Of a stretch of 64,000 bases of DNA, positions 51,537 through 64,000 are shown in pieces. The position numbers and the translations under genes were made by a program. Position 1 is the first letter of the stretch. Every line of letters starts with the position of its first letter. The notes beneath the pieces are model-generated. The model saw nothing but the letters and a program-made list of their open reading frames with translations, did not search any database and was not told where the DNA came from. The DNA is from Lycocorax pyrrhopterus obiensis (Eukaryota; Chordata; Aves; Passeriformes; Paradisaeidae): contig JACSVZ010000007.1 of assembly GCA_014706295.1 (NCBI GenBank), forward strand, positions 57,488,975-57,552,974, given 5' to 3'.

Positions 51537-53399
51537 CTTGGCATTAAAAATAAAAATCTGTATTTCCATTGGCCATGTTTGTGACTGCTATTTGTAATTA
51601 GAAAGAAACGGTAAGTTGAAAGGAGGAAGAGGCCTAACTGCTCTGGAAAAGCAGATCTTTGTACGATGTACTGTTCATACAAGCACATGGCCACACATAT
51701 ATGAAACAAACAGATTTTTTTTCCTTGAAGGTCTCCTAATTGAAGTATTTGGAGCTGAGTTTAGCTTTGTGTGAGCACAGTTTGAAAGGACTTAAAAAGA
51801 AAGACTTAAATGTGCAGCTTTTTCAACTATCTCATTTTTTTTCACTCTAAATAGTATGAACATAATTGAACTCAGTGAAAGCTTGTTCCACAGTCATTTA
51901 TATTTGTGCCTATATACACGTGCCTGTATTTCCCAGTTTGCATGTCTTATATTGCAGACTTTTGTATCCCCCAAATTTTTCGGTTTCTAGTCATAGTGAT
52001 CACATTTCTGCCCTTTCCTTTTGCCTAAGATCTGAGTGATTTGTCTGCTTTTTACACCAAGAACTGCTCCATTTATAAATGAGGCAGAGCCTGGTGAGGC
52101 ACATTGTTTGGAGACACATTGCTAATGTTTGCCCTAAAGCTGTAGAGTGTGTCCCTTCCCTCATGCTCAGCTGCATCAGGGAAGAAAAGCAGTGAATTAA
52201 CCTCACGAGTCTGCAGAGCTGTAGTGCCTGTCCTGCACATCTCTGGGAGAAAGATTTCTCAAAAGAACAGCAAGGCTTGCTCATGTCTGCTACTGTGAGC
52301 TCTCCCTGAGCTTTCTGATACATAAACCAGCTGGAGATCTCGTTAGAAAGTCTGTGCCATGAAATGGTCCATCCTTTGCTCCTGTCTCCAAGACCTTTAA
52401 ATAATCCTGCAAGGCAGTGGTAATGTTTTGTCCTACGTCAGCCATAGCTGGCAAAAAGCACAATTAGGACCTTTCTGGTCCTCTCTATTGTTTTGAAGCT
52501 TTGCATTTTGACATCTGTAGCCTGCTCTTCTCTGGCTGCAGTAGTAACTTATTTCTGCACAGTAACATCTGCACAGTAACTTATTTCTTCTTGTTAAATA
52601 TGTTATCACAGAGGTGTTACCATCATTTCTAACTGGCCCAGCCTTGGCCAGTGGCGCATCTAGCTTGGAGCTGCCAGGGATTGCTAGACATGTAGGAAGC
52701 TTCCATCAGCTTCTCAACCCCAAAACCAGGCCATTCAAACCCAATACAACAGGTCCATACCAAATCTCCCAGCCCATGGTCTTTTGTGCTGATCACTGCA
52801 GTCCTCTGGGTTAATGGAAGATCTGAGGACAATTAGCTCTAACAACTGCCAGTTTTGGCATTGTGCTTTCATTAATCTAAAATTTAAGGTGCTTGGAGCC
52901 TTGTTAGGAGGAGTACTTTCCACGTTTTTATGGGAACAGTTCTCCCAGGTGCCTACTGCGTATTTCTTCCTTAGTCAGTCAGAATACTCCAGGCTGCAAG
53001 GGTAAACATATGAACATGAGCCAGTGTCCTGTTTCTGCAGTGCTCCCTGTAGCTGTACAATCAGGAAAGTCTGAAAGGGAGGGTCTTCATGTGTGAAGAA
53101 ATTAGAAAATGTGGGCATAGTTCAAGTCTCTGTGCCTCCCTGATACTGTCTGACATGGTGAATTCTGGAGCTTTTAGCACTTCTTATGTGGAGTTGGCTG
53201 CTACACATTAGGAATTTGATGGTATTGATGGTCCCTTCAGGGATCGTCTATTCCCAGAATCACCAGTTGAGAACATCAGAGACATTCATGTCATACTCTC
53301 TTTGTAACAATAGTTCCTGGCCTTATTTTAGCAAGCTTTGGTAATGTGTTTCTTCTTATCAGTCCTGACCTCTGGATCCAGGTGGTCTCTCTGCTGTTG

Positions 53400-53620
53400 T
53401 GCCAATAGCTGAGGCTGGAAGGCACCTCTTGAGAACCCCTGGTCAAACTGCTTTACTCAAGCAGGGTCAGCCAGATCAGTCTGCCCACAACTGTGTCCAG
53501 TTGGGTTTTGAAGATCGCCAAGGATGCAGAACCTATAGCCTTCCTGGGCAAGCTATTCCAGTGTCCAGCCACCCTCACATCTCCTTTATTGTTGTTACTT
53601 TTCCCCTTTTGACTCAGCTA
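53400..53620 (-). mobile_element. old, diverged CR1 fragment
   Basis: The reverse-complement CR1 pattern is still readable: GGCTGGAAGGCACCTCTTGA, CTCAAGCAGGGTCAGCCAGA, GTGTCCAGTTGGGTTTTGAA, then CTGGGCAAGCTATTCCAGTG. Divergence is higher than in the other copies, so it is an older insertion of another subfamily. Confidence 0.75.
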
Positions 53621-56600
53621 TTGGCTCCTTGAACCACTTACGCTGAACTGTGCCCTCTGCTCTAGCCATCTCTAACACTTGCACATCTCCCTCCTCAGGC
53701 GCACCTCATGCTCAGAAGCTCTGAGCCAAACCTGAACAGGTGGTAATCCCACCACAGGACAATATTCCTAGGAAGCTTTTCTTCTTGGTACAACTTGAAT
53801 GTATGCTTTGACCAGTCAGGAAACAGAATTTGTTTTATAAATGCAGAGCAATAAAGCCTTTCTGAGTCAACTTTACAGAGCAGAATGAGCAGTTAATTAG
53901 TACATGAAAAGGACAACATAACCTCCTATCAGTTGCTTCTTGTAAAACTTCATACTTTTTCAGCACTGTATTTTAAGAAATGCAGAATGTTATTTTGTTT
54001 TCTTTTGTGGGATTTGTTACAGCAAGGTTGCTATCATAAGGAAAGAGGTTAAAATTCAACTCAGCCTGATTACTTCCACCCACATTAAGTGCCCAATGAG
54101 AGCTGATGTTTCTGATGGGAGGAAGAGGAGTTTTCCTGATGATACAGGCAGCAAACACTGCTCATGACAATGCTGAAGTCAAAAAATTATGTCTCATGTC
54201 CCAGAATTAGCAGATCTCAAATACTTCCTTATGGCAGGCTAAGAAATGAACAAATAAAGAGTTGAGTGATGCGAAGAGTACCCACACCAAACCCCATCCA
54301 TGGGCCAACCATTCAAGCTTTGACCAAGATAATGGGCAAAAAAGTCCCTTGTTTGGTTTTGGGTGTCACTCTGCTGTGGCAGGATCCTAGGATAGTGCTG
54401 GTCCTGCTGTGGTGTTGTGATGGAACACACTGTGACATCCCAGCCTACTGAAGTGGGTGGGAATCTTGCCATTTGTTCTGCGACTGTCAGTGACTTCTGT
54501 TATCACAGGTGATGCAACATCTGTGGTACAACGATACAAACGTCACAATGTAGATGCCTGACCCTGTGGAAAATAAAAAGCAAACAAATTAGTAACAGTA
54601 GCTGCCAGCCAAGGCAAATAAAGATGTGGAGGAAGGTAAGTTGCTCAGGATTTTTTTAAACTTTTACAAAGTATCCTGGATGCACACAGAATTTCTCTTC
54701 TTGTTAGTTAGCTCTAAAGAAGAATTAGTCATCTTTTCTTAAATAGTGAGAAACATTTTGGCTATAGCACAAGTTCAAAGTAAATGCTCCTCACACAGCA
54801 GGAGCAAGAAGGAATCAGTACTTCTTTCCTGGAGAAATATGGATTTCACAAAGAACTTATTTAAATTTACTCTGTGAGGTCTAGGTTGGGTTTCCTGTCA
54901 GCTATGTCCATAGGCTGTTCTCTGTGGGCTGAGCCCTCTGAAAGCCAAGGGGCCAGCTGAAAGCAATCACTTCAAATGTGGTTTTAGACTTCCTGAATAC
55001 GTCCCTGACTGCACAGGTATGGCAGATACTGCATCTGGTAATGGTGAAGGTCAGCACAAGCTGAAAATCTGCACAGAGCAGAAAGGACATTTTAAGCTGT
55101 GTGTAACGAATGTCACAAGCTCACTCTCTCTGTGCTTTTCCACAAAACCCAACAGCTGTGTTTAAACAGTCCTGAAGGACTCCCTCGGTAAAAGGCAGTG
55201 CTGTCACTTCCAGTCCCGAGGGAGCGATGGATATGAACTGAACCTTTCCCCACCCTCTCATGACAAGTGGCAGTGGCAGCACATGCTGAACACATTCAGA
55301 CAGTGGCAGTATTCCCAGCAAAGCACATGCTCCCCTGAGCTTCGGGAGTGGAACTGGTTGGGCCAGACAGCATTTTGCCCAAGGCCTTTCCATGCTCCCA
55401 ATTCTACTTGGAGGGAGCCAGTTATTTATAGAAAGCAATGTGAGTTCTCCTGTATCAGTCTCTTCCTTCCAAACCATTGCTCTTCAAGAAATGTTTTGGC
55501 AGTTCTATGTCCTGCAAGTGGTAATATTGTCAGAAGTCTCTCTTGAAAGAGTCCAGATATCCTGCAGCTAATTGGGAGAGTCCTCTACACCATTAAAAAA
55601 AAAGGGGAAACATGTTAGACTGAATTCAACACCCGGTGAATTAAGCATAACCTGCCACTCAAGCCTGTTTTATGAATATTTATAGTTTCCATTATTTTGA
55701 ACACGAGTTTTGTGGATCTAACTGTTTATTCTGCCATTTGCCCTAGTACAAAAACCATTCGTGGAATTAATCTGGTAAAATCGAAAATGTTAAAAGGCAA
55801 AGCAGTTTCCAGGTGCCTGGTATGAGATCTTTAGACTGAGAATAGATTATAGAGTGTTATTTTCTTGTGAGGTGACCTGCCTTTTGTTTTCTCCTCAGAA
55901 CCCCTCCTATAGCTGTAAGAATAAAATCGGTTGCACATTTTTCCATCAGAGTAGTTCAGTACTGCATTTTCACTCCAATATGTAATAAATATGCTCCACT
56001 GTACATTGAGTTTAGTGACCACATGGCCCTTGCATGCCAGAGCCTGGAAGACTGGACCCGAGGTAGATGCTCAGTAAATTGTGCAGCTAAAGCTGTTATT
56101 CAGATGTTTGACACGAAGGGGAGCTCTGGTAACAGAGAAACTTGCCCTGCATCATCTGCGGACACTGAACAGGAAAGGATGGTGTAAGGCTGCTCCCAGC
56201 ATTAGTCTGGTCCTACGGCTTTATTTGCAAAAGCTAAGTGTATTTATCTCATTTGTTAATAAAGAGCTCTTTTTGTGCAGGCAGCTAAAGCCTCTACAGC
56301 TGGTGAGATAATCGCCTGTGTCTGTGTGCTACGGAGCTCCTCCTGCCTGTCTGGCTGAAGACAAAAGATTTCTTTTTGTCTTTCTCATCTTTTAGGTTTC
56401 AGCCCCGGTTCTGCTGACTACAAATTAGTTCAGTGCCTATTATTCCTTGGTTTGTGCCAAGTCTGAGAAACGGGGTACATGCTTTATCAACGTCCTGTTA
56501 TAAAATGATCTCGTATGTATTGTCCCATTGTTCTTAACAAGGGAAACGAAATAGTATCATTTAATTCATTCTTTTCTGTTTTCTTATGGGCAGAATAAAG

Positions 56601-56741
56601 GCAGAAGGAAAGTTAAAAATTTTTGAGGATTGCAAAATAATTTTCAGGGAGCAGCAAGGGCTGGTTGCTCCATAAGGGAAGGTGAGCCAGGAGCAGAGGG
56701 TGATTCCAGTCTGGTCAGTGCCCTCACTGATGGCTGAACTT

Positions 56742-57145
56742 AGAATCACAGAATGGTTTGGGTTGGAAGAGACTTTAAAGACAATCTTGTTCCAACCCCC
56801 CTGCCATGGGCAGGGACACCTCCCTCTAGACCGGGTTGCTCAAAGCCCCATCTAACCTTTGAATCCAGGGATGGGGCATCCACAGCTTCTCTGGGCAACC
56901 TGTTCCAGTGCTTCACCACCCTCTGAGTAAAGAATTCCATCCTAACATCTAATCTAAATCTCTTCTCTTTTAGTTTAAAACCATTGCCCCTTATCCTATC
57001 ACTTATCTGCCCGTGTAAAAGGTCAGTCTTCCTTATTTTTATTACTCCCTTTAGGTACTGGAATGTGCTCTGAGGTTTCCCTGGAGCCTTTTCTTCTCCA
57101 GGCTGGACAACCCCAGATCTCTCAGCCTGTCTTCATAGGAAGAAT
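56742..57145 (-). mobile_element. CR1 retrotransposon 3' fragment, about 400 bases
   Basis: This is the longest copy in the window. In reverse complement it shows AGAATCACAGAATGGTTTGG, CATGGGCAGGGACACCTCCC, CCTTATCCTATCACTTATCT and a distal TTCTCCAGGCTGGACAACCC. On the minus strand a short frame around 56940-56746 ([18 protein letters not shown]) is the carboxyl end of the CR1 reverse-transcriptase protein. Confidence 0.93.
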
Positions 57146-57250
57146 GTCTTCATGTCTTCATGTCCTGTCTGAACATGGTGGACAGAGATAGATGATTGTA
57201 ACAGAGTCCATAAACAGTCCCAGACCAGACAAGTAATGAACGAAATCCAG

Positions 57251-57355
57251 GGTCCAAACTGGGATCAGGAGCAAATGGAGACAGGGTTATAGACAGGGCT
57301 ACCGCATGGGTCCAAAGTCGATCCAGGATACAGGGACAAAGATAGGCTGGAGACA
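57251..57355. repeat. two imperfect copies of a roughly 56-base unit
   Basis: Two segments starting GTCCAAACTGGGATCAGG (57252) and GTCCAAAGTCGATCCAGG (57308) each continue through a run rich in GGAGACA/GGGACA. They lie just beyond the CR1 copy that ends near 57145. The repeat is weak and the family is not recognised. Confidence 0.35.
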
Positions 57356-58223
57356 AGCTAAAATGTGCATTCTTGGGGTCCATCCACCTATGACACAGCC
57401 CCATGGCTTGTCCAGGACACCAGGCCTGAGACTGGACTGGGGACATGTTTGAGTATAACTCAGCTTGTGTGGGGGCTGCAGTCCCTGATGGGCCTGGTCA
57501 GGACTGTTCAGGTGTGGTGCAAGGCCAGCAGCCTCCCCTTCCCTCAGAGCTGCCGTGGGTCCTGCATTTGCTGTGGGACAGCCACCAGCACAGCATGTAA
57601 TGAACAGCCTGCCTGGCAGCTGAAAGCACACTGCCTTCAGAGGGAGATCTATAAAATAAACACTGGTATGCGGCATTGTGGATTACAGATTCTTCAGAGA
57701 CTTGGTGAAGTAGGGGAAAAAAAAATCATCATTTGGGCCTTCTGTAAAATTAGTTTTAGTCGTGATGATAGTGAAAAATTATTATCAATCATGACTCTTC
57801 TGGATTTTTGTCATTGGGCTTTTAAAGCATTGCAATCTGCATTGCAGGCTTTCCCTAGCAGCAGCCTGAATGCCAGAAATTGTTTCCTCATTTACACCCA
57901 AATGATAACTTGCTTAATACTTCTCATTTGCTTTTCACCCGAAGAACATAATTCATGAGAAACAAACTCTTATGCTTTTTGAAAGAGCAGGACTTAGTTC
58001 TTTTACATAAGGCAGTTTATTGTAACTGCACCCTTCCTCCAGCATCTGGAGAGGTTTGAGCAGGGTACTAAGCAGTTTACATCTTGGTATCGCAGTTCAT
58101 TTGTTGATTGCTCACTTGCTATACATTTGCATGATGAACTGGCTCAAGGTTGAGAAAGAAAACCCTTTTTCTTGTTCTGTCTGCATTTTCAGTTCAAAAT
58201 TCAAACAGCCCAGGTTGAATTTT

Positions 58224-58504
58224 CATAGAATCATAGGATATCCTGAGTTGGAAGGGACCCGTGAGGGAGGATCATGGAGTCCAACTCCTGGCCCTGCACA
58301 AGACACCCCAAGAATCACAGCCCACGTCTGAGAGCGTTGGTCAAGCACTTCTTGAGGACTGTCACACTTGGTGCTGTGACCCCTTCCCTGGGGAGTCTGT
58401 TCCAGTGCCTGACCACCCTCTGGGTGAAAAACCTTTCCTCCAACCTAAACCTCCCTTGATACATCTTCATGCCATTGCCTCGGGTCCCATCACTGGTCAC
58501 CAGA
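58224..58504 (-). mobile_element. CR1 retrotransposon 3' fragment
   Basis: It reads in reverse complement: CATAGAATCATAGGATATCC, GAGTTGGAAGGGACCCGTGA, GGAGTCCAACTCCTGGCCCT, then CCAGTGCCTGACCACCCTCT. On the minus strand the residual frame includes [19 protein letters not shown], the typical end of the CR1 polymerase. Its subfamily differs from the copy at 56742. Confidence 0.92.
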
Positions 58505-61500
58505 GCTGCAAACGTACACAGTTCCTATTATCTTTTGGATTACTGTATCCCAGTTAGCCCAGTAGCCCTTATCTTCTCTTGCTGTCCAGGTTGTTTAAAG
58601 AAGATACTGCTCCGTGTAAGGGTCTCACCAAAAGTTTTTATCTGTGAAAGACATGTCTAGAGCCTGTAATCAACAAGATGCACTGGGTTCTTGTTTAACT
58701 AGTACTGCCTTCATCACAGCTAAGAGGTCTCTGACATTTTCCTGTGTGTCCTAGAATCCTCACATTTTATGAGGTGGAACTGTGTGATTGGACAGGTAGC
58801 AGGTAGGGAGATAATGGTGTCTGCATGAAAACCCGGTTAGTTCTTCTGGCAAATAAGAATTTTACTTATGAATTAGGTTGCTTGTGTCCTCCCTGTTTTA
58901 GATATCCTGCATTTCCAATAACACACCCCTTATTTCTGATACTAAGCCATGATTACTTGCTCCTGTTATATGGATTGCACCTGCCTACTTAGTAATTCAG
59001 ATGCTTCATTTCACCTTATGATTTTGGGTTTTCTGCAATCTAATCACTCTCTTCATAGGTATGTAGATACATTAAGATTAGATGGACAATTTCACACTCA
59101 AAATCTCCCAGATTAAACTTGTATATCATCACAGTAGTCAGAATTTCACTGTTTTTCTTTCTGGCTAGCTGGTTGTCTCCTCTGTTGGATCAGGTTATTG
59201 AAAAAGATCCCACAGAGAAGCAGATTTGGTTTTGAAACGGAGACCAGTATTGCCTTTTGTGCAAAAAAAGATCATGGATCATCTGCAGCTGCTCTTCTTT
59301 CCACTGGTCAGTGGATATTACCAGACTGGCTGAAGCTGGTGGGACTCAGCCAGACTTGATCCAAATAGAAGTGACTTTTGGTATTAAGCAAGTGAAGAAA
59401 GCCAATCTATTATGGTATGACACTGGTCGAACTTCATCAAAAAAAGCAGCCAGGAAATAACTAGGAGTGACTGATTGGATTTTTGGGTTCAGTAATGTGC
59501 TAAAATAGGTTAGAGTTTCAAAACAATTGCAGTAGCTCTAGCAGATTCATACTGCATCAATTATACAAAGATATGATAAGGACTGGTAATTTGTTACCTG
59601 GAGACTGTACTGAGCACCTCACACACGCACGGATTGGAACTCGTTAGCTCTCACTGCAATGAGTGCACCAAAAGTCTAGCAAATAATCAATGGAGGGAAA
59701 ACATCTGTCAAAGATCGTATTTAAAAAAAACAGAAGAGGGGGGACACTCATACATAATCACAGTTTCTCATTTTTTACATGAAACTGTGATTAGTTTAAA
59801 AGTACCTACTCCTGACACCTGTTTCCATGACAACAGGAGCAGCAGCTAGAAATGGCATCCTTGGAGTTCTTGTTGGTTGCACAGGCACAGGAAACTGGAG
59901 GTATCGTATACAGGCATTGGGACCATTCAGCAGAGTGTTGGCAGGAGAAGAGGAAGGTTTCATGGTGTGTTAAAATCCCTTGACACACTTACAGAAACTC
60001 CCTACAGCTAATAATATTGTTATTCTTTAAAAAAAAATTAAAAATTAAAGGTAATTTTCAATTGAAAGCTAAAATTATCAGTGAGAAGTGCATTTTGCCT
60101 TGAAAAACTGCATCTCTCAAGCAGCTAATAACATGGGGCTTGGAAAAGAAACACTAAATGTAACAACATTATTGTATTATTCTGTGCCTCTAAAACTGCC
60201 TGATAGACACTTGCCTTTTATCACATCCTTTCCTTAATGGTAATACATTACATCTAATTTCAGTATGTGCTGGCAAAACATATTTTTATGTGTTGCTGAA
60301 TCATATATTTACTTTTAGTTTGTTACAATGAACAGTCTTAGTTTTCTATGTGACTTGCCTAAATATTTTCTTGGACCAGAAGTGTTTTGCTACGGGAAAC
60401 TTAGGCATGAATTCCTCCTTAGTTGGGCAATACTGTAAAATCTGGAAAGGAGCACCACCAGCATGATGGAGAGTTCTACTTCTGTGGAAGTTGTTGTTGA
60501 GATGTCTTCCATGTAAAATGGATGTGTGGGCCATTTGTGCAAAATTTCTGAATGTTTGCCAAGTATCAGATCTGAGCAGCCCTGGACTAAGCATGACAGC
60601 TGCCTGCTTCTTCCACAAATTCACTTTCTCTCCTAACAAATGCAGACTGTTCCTTCATCCAGAAAGTGTATTAAAAAACCATGATTTATGAGTCCTAACA
60701 CCTATGAGTTAGTACATAGTTTAGAATAAAGTTCTGGTTAGAAAGATATCTTGTTTCTGGTGTTGATCAATAATTGATGTCCAAGAAAAAGTGTGACGAA
60801 AGGGTCCTGTATGGAGTGATCCTTCTTTGCTATGACTGCTTCTGGCAATCAGTAATCTAAGCTTAGTTTTTGTGTGGAGGTATAAAACCCTTTTGTCTGT
60901 ATCTGTTTACAGGTACTTACTGAGCAAGCTTTTTTCCCAAGCTCATTCTTCAATAATCTGCTGCATGCCACATTTAACAGGATTGAGTTAATTGGCAACT
61001 TTTTTTTTCCCCAAAGGGAAAAACCCTCAAGAAAACAAGGCACAAAGCCTCGAAGCTGCAAGTAATTCAGGTGCATGCTGGTTTTGCAGGGAGAGATTCA
61101 ACATCTTATAATTGATGCAATTCCTTGTGGTAACAAATTATTCCTGACCTTGTATTGATCATTTTTACTGCTATTACAGTTATGAACAATTCAGTTGCAC
61201 CAAGTGGTGACATGGGGTACTTGTAATGGAAGGGAGCCATCAGAAGCTGTCCAGATCCAGCCCACCCATGGTGTGTCTCTGCCCAGAGATAGGACAGGGT
61301 TCAGGCCTCACTCAGCCCCAGTGCAGATGTTATGGGGTTGCAGGGAGTGGCTGCGGGATGTGCACCATGATGGGATTTGGAGTATGGTTACCTCTGGAGT
61401 GACAAGATGTGGGTCATCCAAACTTTTCTTGTGATTAATGTCTTGAATGCCATGAGTAATAATTATAATCAGTGACATTTTTATTCTTTCAGACAGTGTC

Positions 61501-63850
61501 ACAGTGACACTAGGCAGGTTTCAGTGGTGTCTCAGAGCAGGTGGTGGTGTGTTAGAGACTTTCTTTCAGTAGAAGTCTGGGACCCTTCCTGGGGACTTCA
61601 TTCTGCATTGGAGGCTGCACCATGAGGTTGGACTGGGGGCACTGGAACCCTGCCCTTCTACTTGTGGTACAGAATTTGTTACCTGATCACAAACTCTCTT
61701 GCCCCCTTCCCTACCCCTGGAGTGGTACATCAACACAAATAATGCTGGCAACCTCTAAGAGCAGGACATATGAAGAGACAACATGACAGGCTGGTACTGC
61801 TTAGAGTCAGGCTAGACCATGGAAGGCAGCACAGGAGGTATACGAGATGCTCTTTCAAATATTATCAGAGTATGGATACCTCATAATTTGGTATTCAGTG
61901 GTATCATGTACATTTAAGAACTATTATGCTACCAAAATATCAAGGGATTGCCTCTGGCTAGTAGAAGTGACTGTGAGAACAGTATGCGAACAGTTTAATT
62001 TACTGCTTCTCTGAGGAGGTGCAATTTTAACAATGTTAAACTCTCAACACTCACTGAAGCAATATCTTAACATGCATTTTCAAATATTTTAATTAAAAAA
62101 TAACTGTTATGGACTGTCATGTATAGTCTTATTATCTTTGGGAATATGTAGGCTGCAAAGATATTCCAGCCCTCACACACGGGCTATGCTGCAGCTCATT
62201 GTAAACAAAAGTAATTATTCCTTGAAAAGTTTTCCCAACTTAAACCAGATTTCTTATTCATGAGAAGCCAATAAATATCCAAGAGATGTGCAATTTTAAC
62301 TTTCTTGGTATTTGCTTATCCCTAGATACCATTTTCAGCCAATTTTGTTCTGAAGAGTGCTCATTCATATTTTATTCGTGATATCCCTGGAGAGGGAGAA
62401 AAAGAAGAGCAGCAACAGCCTAAGAAGAATCCAAGCCAGAGGCAGGTTATCCTCTTACATGACGTTAATGGCAAGAGGATCTGCTGGGATTTTGGCCAAT
62501 AAAGGTGAGGGTATTCAAGTCCCTCTTTATTTGCAGAAATTACGAGGGGAATCATTGCAGTGACTTGCTGTGGCAGTTTTCATGGCTGTGCTCCTCTGTG
62601 CTGCCAAAGGAAAGAAACTTTTGTCCGTAAGACAACTCTTTCCAGAAGGGACATGCTTTTGTTGTTGTCTCTGGTCAGATCCACCTCTCATTTAGTAGAT
62701 AATGAGAGAACTTTTGTGCCCAGCTCAGAAACTCCAGCAGATGTGGAGCTTATTTCTGTCATTGGATGCAATTGGCTTTCAGCTGAAATTATGATCCTTC
62801 AGGGTGACAAGGACTGAGCACACCCTCCCTGCTGTGGGGTTTTGAAGTCTGGAGGCTTGGCTGTTGGGGAGGTGAGTTGTGATATCCAACTGTGAGTGGC
62901 ATTTGGGTAAAGTCACTGGTGAATTTAAAGCCTCGTGCTCCAGCTTTGTAGTGACGCTCAGTAAACACACCCGTAGGCAGTAACAGCTGAATGGAAATGT
63001 GAAAACATGCTCCTCATCATCCCTGAGCTCTTAGTGCCAACTCCCACCTGAGACCAGTGCTTTCTGAGAGTGGACAAGTGGATTTAGCTGTGGGTTAGCA
63101 TTCCAAATCTTCCTGTACATGCAGTACATCCGCAGTCATGCTGTGTCTGGGACCAAGACCTCAGTAGGTGTGATGAGAGTCAACAGCTCCTCCAAGAAAC
63201 CAGTAGTACCTCTTCTATAAATTTGAAGCAATATGTCTCCCTGCCTGCCTGAGGTGAACTCTGGCTAAAAAAATGGCAATGCTGGCAGGGCATCCATGGT
63301 ACACATTTTTTGTGCTGAAATAAAAGGTTCTAGGAAAACCTTTTGAGGCATTATGTGCATGGATTCCTCACTGCAGCTGACACGTTCCTGTACAGTAATT
63401 TCCAGCTGGTGAAATGTCCCTAGAAAATACATCCTCACCATCTGCTCCAGGTCAGAGTAATCAATGGCATCTCAGAGGTACAAAATAACTCCTTTGTTGG
63501 CTTGCCACTCAATTGTTATATCCACAAGTGCATTAAAGCTTTCTGTAAATAATGAAAGGAGTTTGCTGTTGAGTGACAATGTTGTTCCCATATTGCATTA
63601 TGTCCTGTTCCTTTTTTCCCTGATTTGAGCCATAAGTAGGACAGCAAAATGTGTCACTTTCCCTGCACATCTGCCTTTTCTAGCTCTGTGATTCACAATG
63701 CCTTGAAAGAACATTGGCTGCAGAAGACCAGCACTGCACTCTTTAAAAGGCATTGACTATTCAGGAAATTAAATTTAAAGTTAGTAGAGAAGCTAAAGTG
63801 ACTTTATCTTGAGAAATAGAGTAAAGTGAACAAGCAGCAGCAGCTGGCTT

Positions 63851-63884
63851 CACTGAAAAAGTGATACACTGAAAAAGTGTTGCT
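63851..63884. repeat. short tandem duplication (CACTGAAAAAGTG twice)
   Basis: CACTGAAAAAGTG occurs twice in direct succession, about 17 bases apart, just before the possible LTR. It may be a local replication slippage. Confidence 0.7.
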
Positions 63885-64000
63885 GTTTTCCCCACTGACA
63901 AGTAGAGAAACGACACAAAGTCCAGGCTCAGGGATAATGGAAGCGCTTTATTGAATTCTCAGAAGACTTTTATATGTTAGCTTGCAAAGTGTATTAAGTG
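63878..64000 (-). mobile_element. possible LTR of an endogenous retrovirus, cut by window end
   Basis: The last 120 bases start with TGTTGCTG on the plus strand and include an AATAAA on the minus strand (63952-63947) followed by GCGCTTCC. This is the arrangement expected at the polyadenylation region of an LTR read on the minus strand. No coding region or second LTR is visible, so it could equally be the 3' end of another transcript or chance. Confidence 0.25.

Larger units (their letters stand above)
45707..64000. other. gene-poor DNA upstream of MTHFD1
   Basis: Apart from the four further CR1 copies, a possible LTR end and small repeats listed separately, I see no exon with recognisable protein similarity on either strand over about 18 kb. 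In amniote gene order ESR2 lies head-to-head with MTHFD1 in this direction. None of its coding exons were recognised, so it probably begins beyond the window, or only non-coding first exons fall here. Confidence 0.6.

Noticed and set aside
57365..57958. Plus-strand open frame of 197 codons
   Set aside because: It has no recognised domain, no splice or promoter context and an unlikely composition, and it lies next to repeats. It is probably chance.

Overview
This is vertebrate nuclear DNA, almost certainly avian. The interspersed repeats are CR1 non-LTR retrotransposon 3' fragments of the kind typical of bird genomes, including the eight-base 3' tails. The one protein gene I can prove is split into 27 short coding exons by GT-AG introns. 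No prokaryotic operon, ribosome-binding site, CRISPR array or plasmid feature is present.

The centre of the window (5549-44868, minus strand) holds a complete, intact MTHFD1 gene, which encodes cytoplasmic C-1-tetrahydrofolate synthase. This trifunctional enzyme has methylenetetrahydrofolate dehydrogenase, methenyltetrahydrofolate cyclohydrolase and formyltetrahydrofolate synthetase activities. I placed each exon by protein similarity, splice consensus and codon phase. The 27 coding segments add up to 2808 bases: 935 codons plus a stop, which is the length of the human protein. No frameshift or premature stop was found. Exons 1-9 encode the dehydrogenase/cyclohydrolase domain, exons 10-11 the linker and the start of the synthetase, and exons 12-27 the rest of the synthetase.

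MTHFD1 starts inside a CpG island (about 44680-45285) with GC boxes, a CACGTG E-box and an NRF1-like site. The largest intron is intron 1 (8.0 kb). A possible poly(A) signal lies about 180 bases past the stop codon. Intron CR1 fragments sit in introns 13 and 23.

Downstream of MTHFD1 (1-5366) there is no recognisable coding sequence. A second CpG island at about 1030-1740 contains a degenerate tandem repeat of about 22 bases and a strong minus-strand splice donor. It may be the promoter and first non-coding exon of a further gene lying off the left edge. From mammalian gene order AKAP5 would be the candidate, but nothing in the sequence names it.

Upstream of MTHFD1 (45286-64000) is gene-poor DNA with five CR1 fragments and, at the extreme right, a possible LTR cut by the window end. 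ESR2 is expected in this direction in other amniotes, but none of its coding exons were recognised here. I did not find evidence for a new biological system. The items worth checking are the second CpG island, a six-base tandem splice acceptor in MTHFD1 exon 6, a Cys in the synthetase signature, and small repeat structures.
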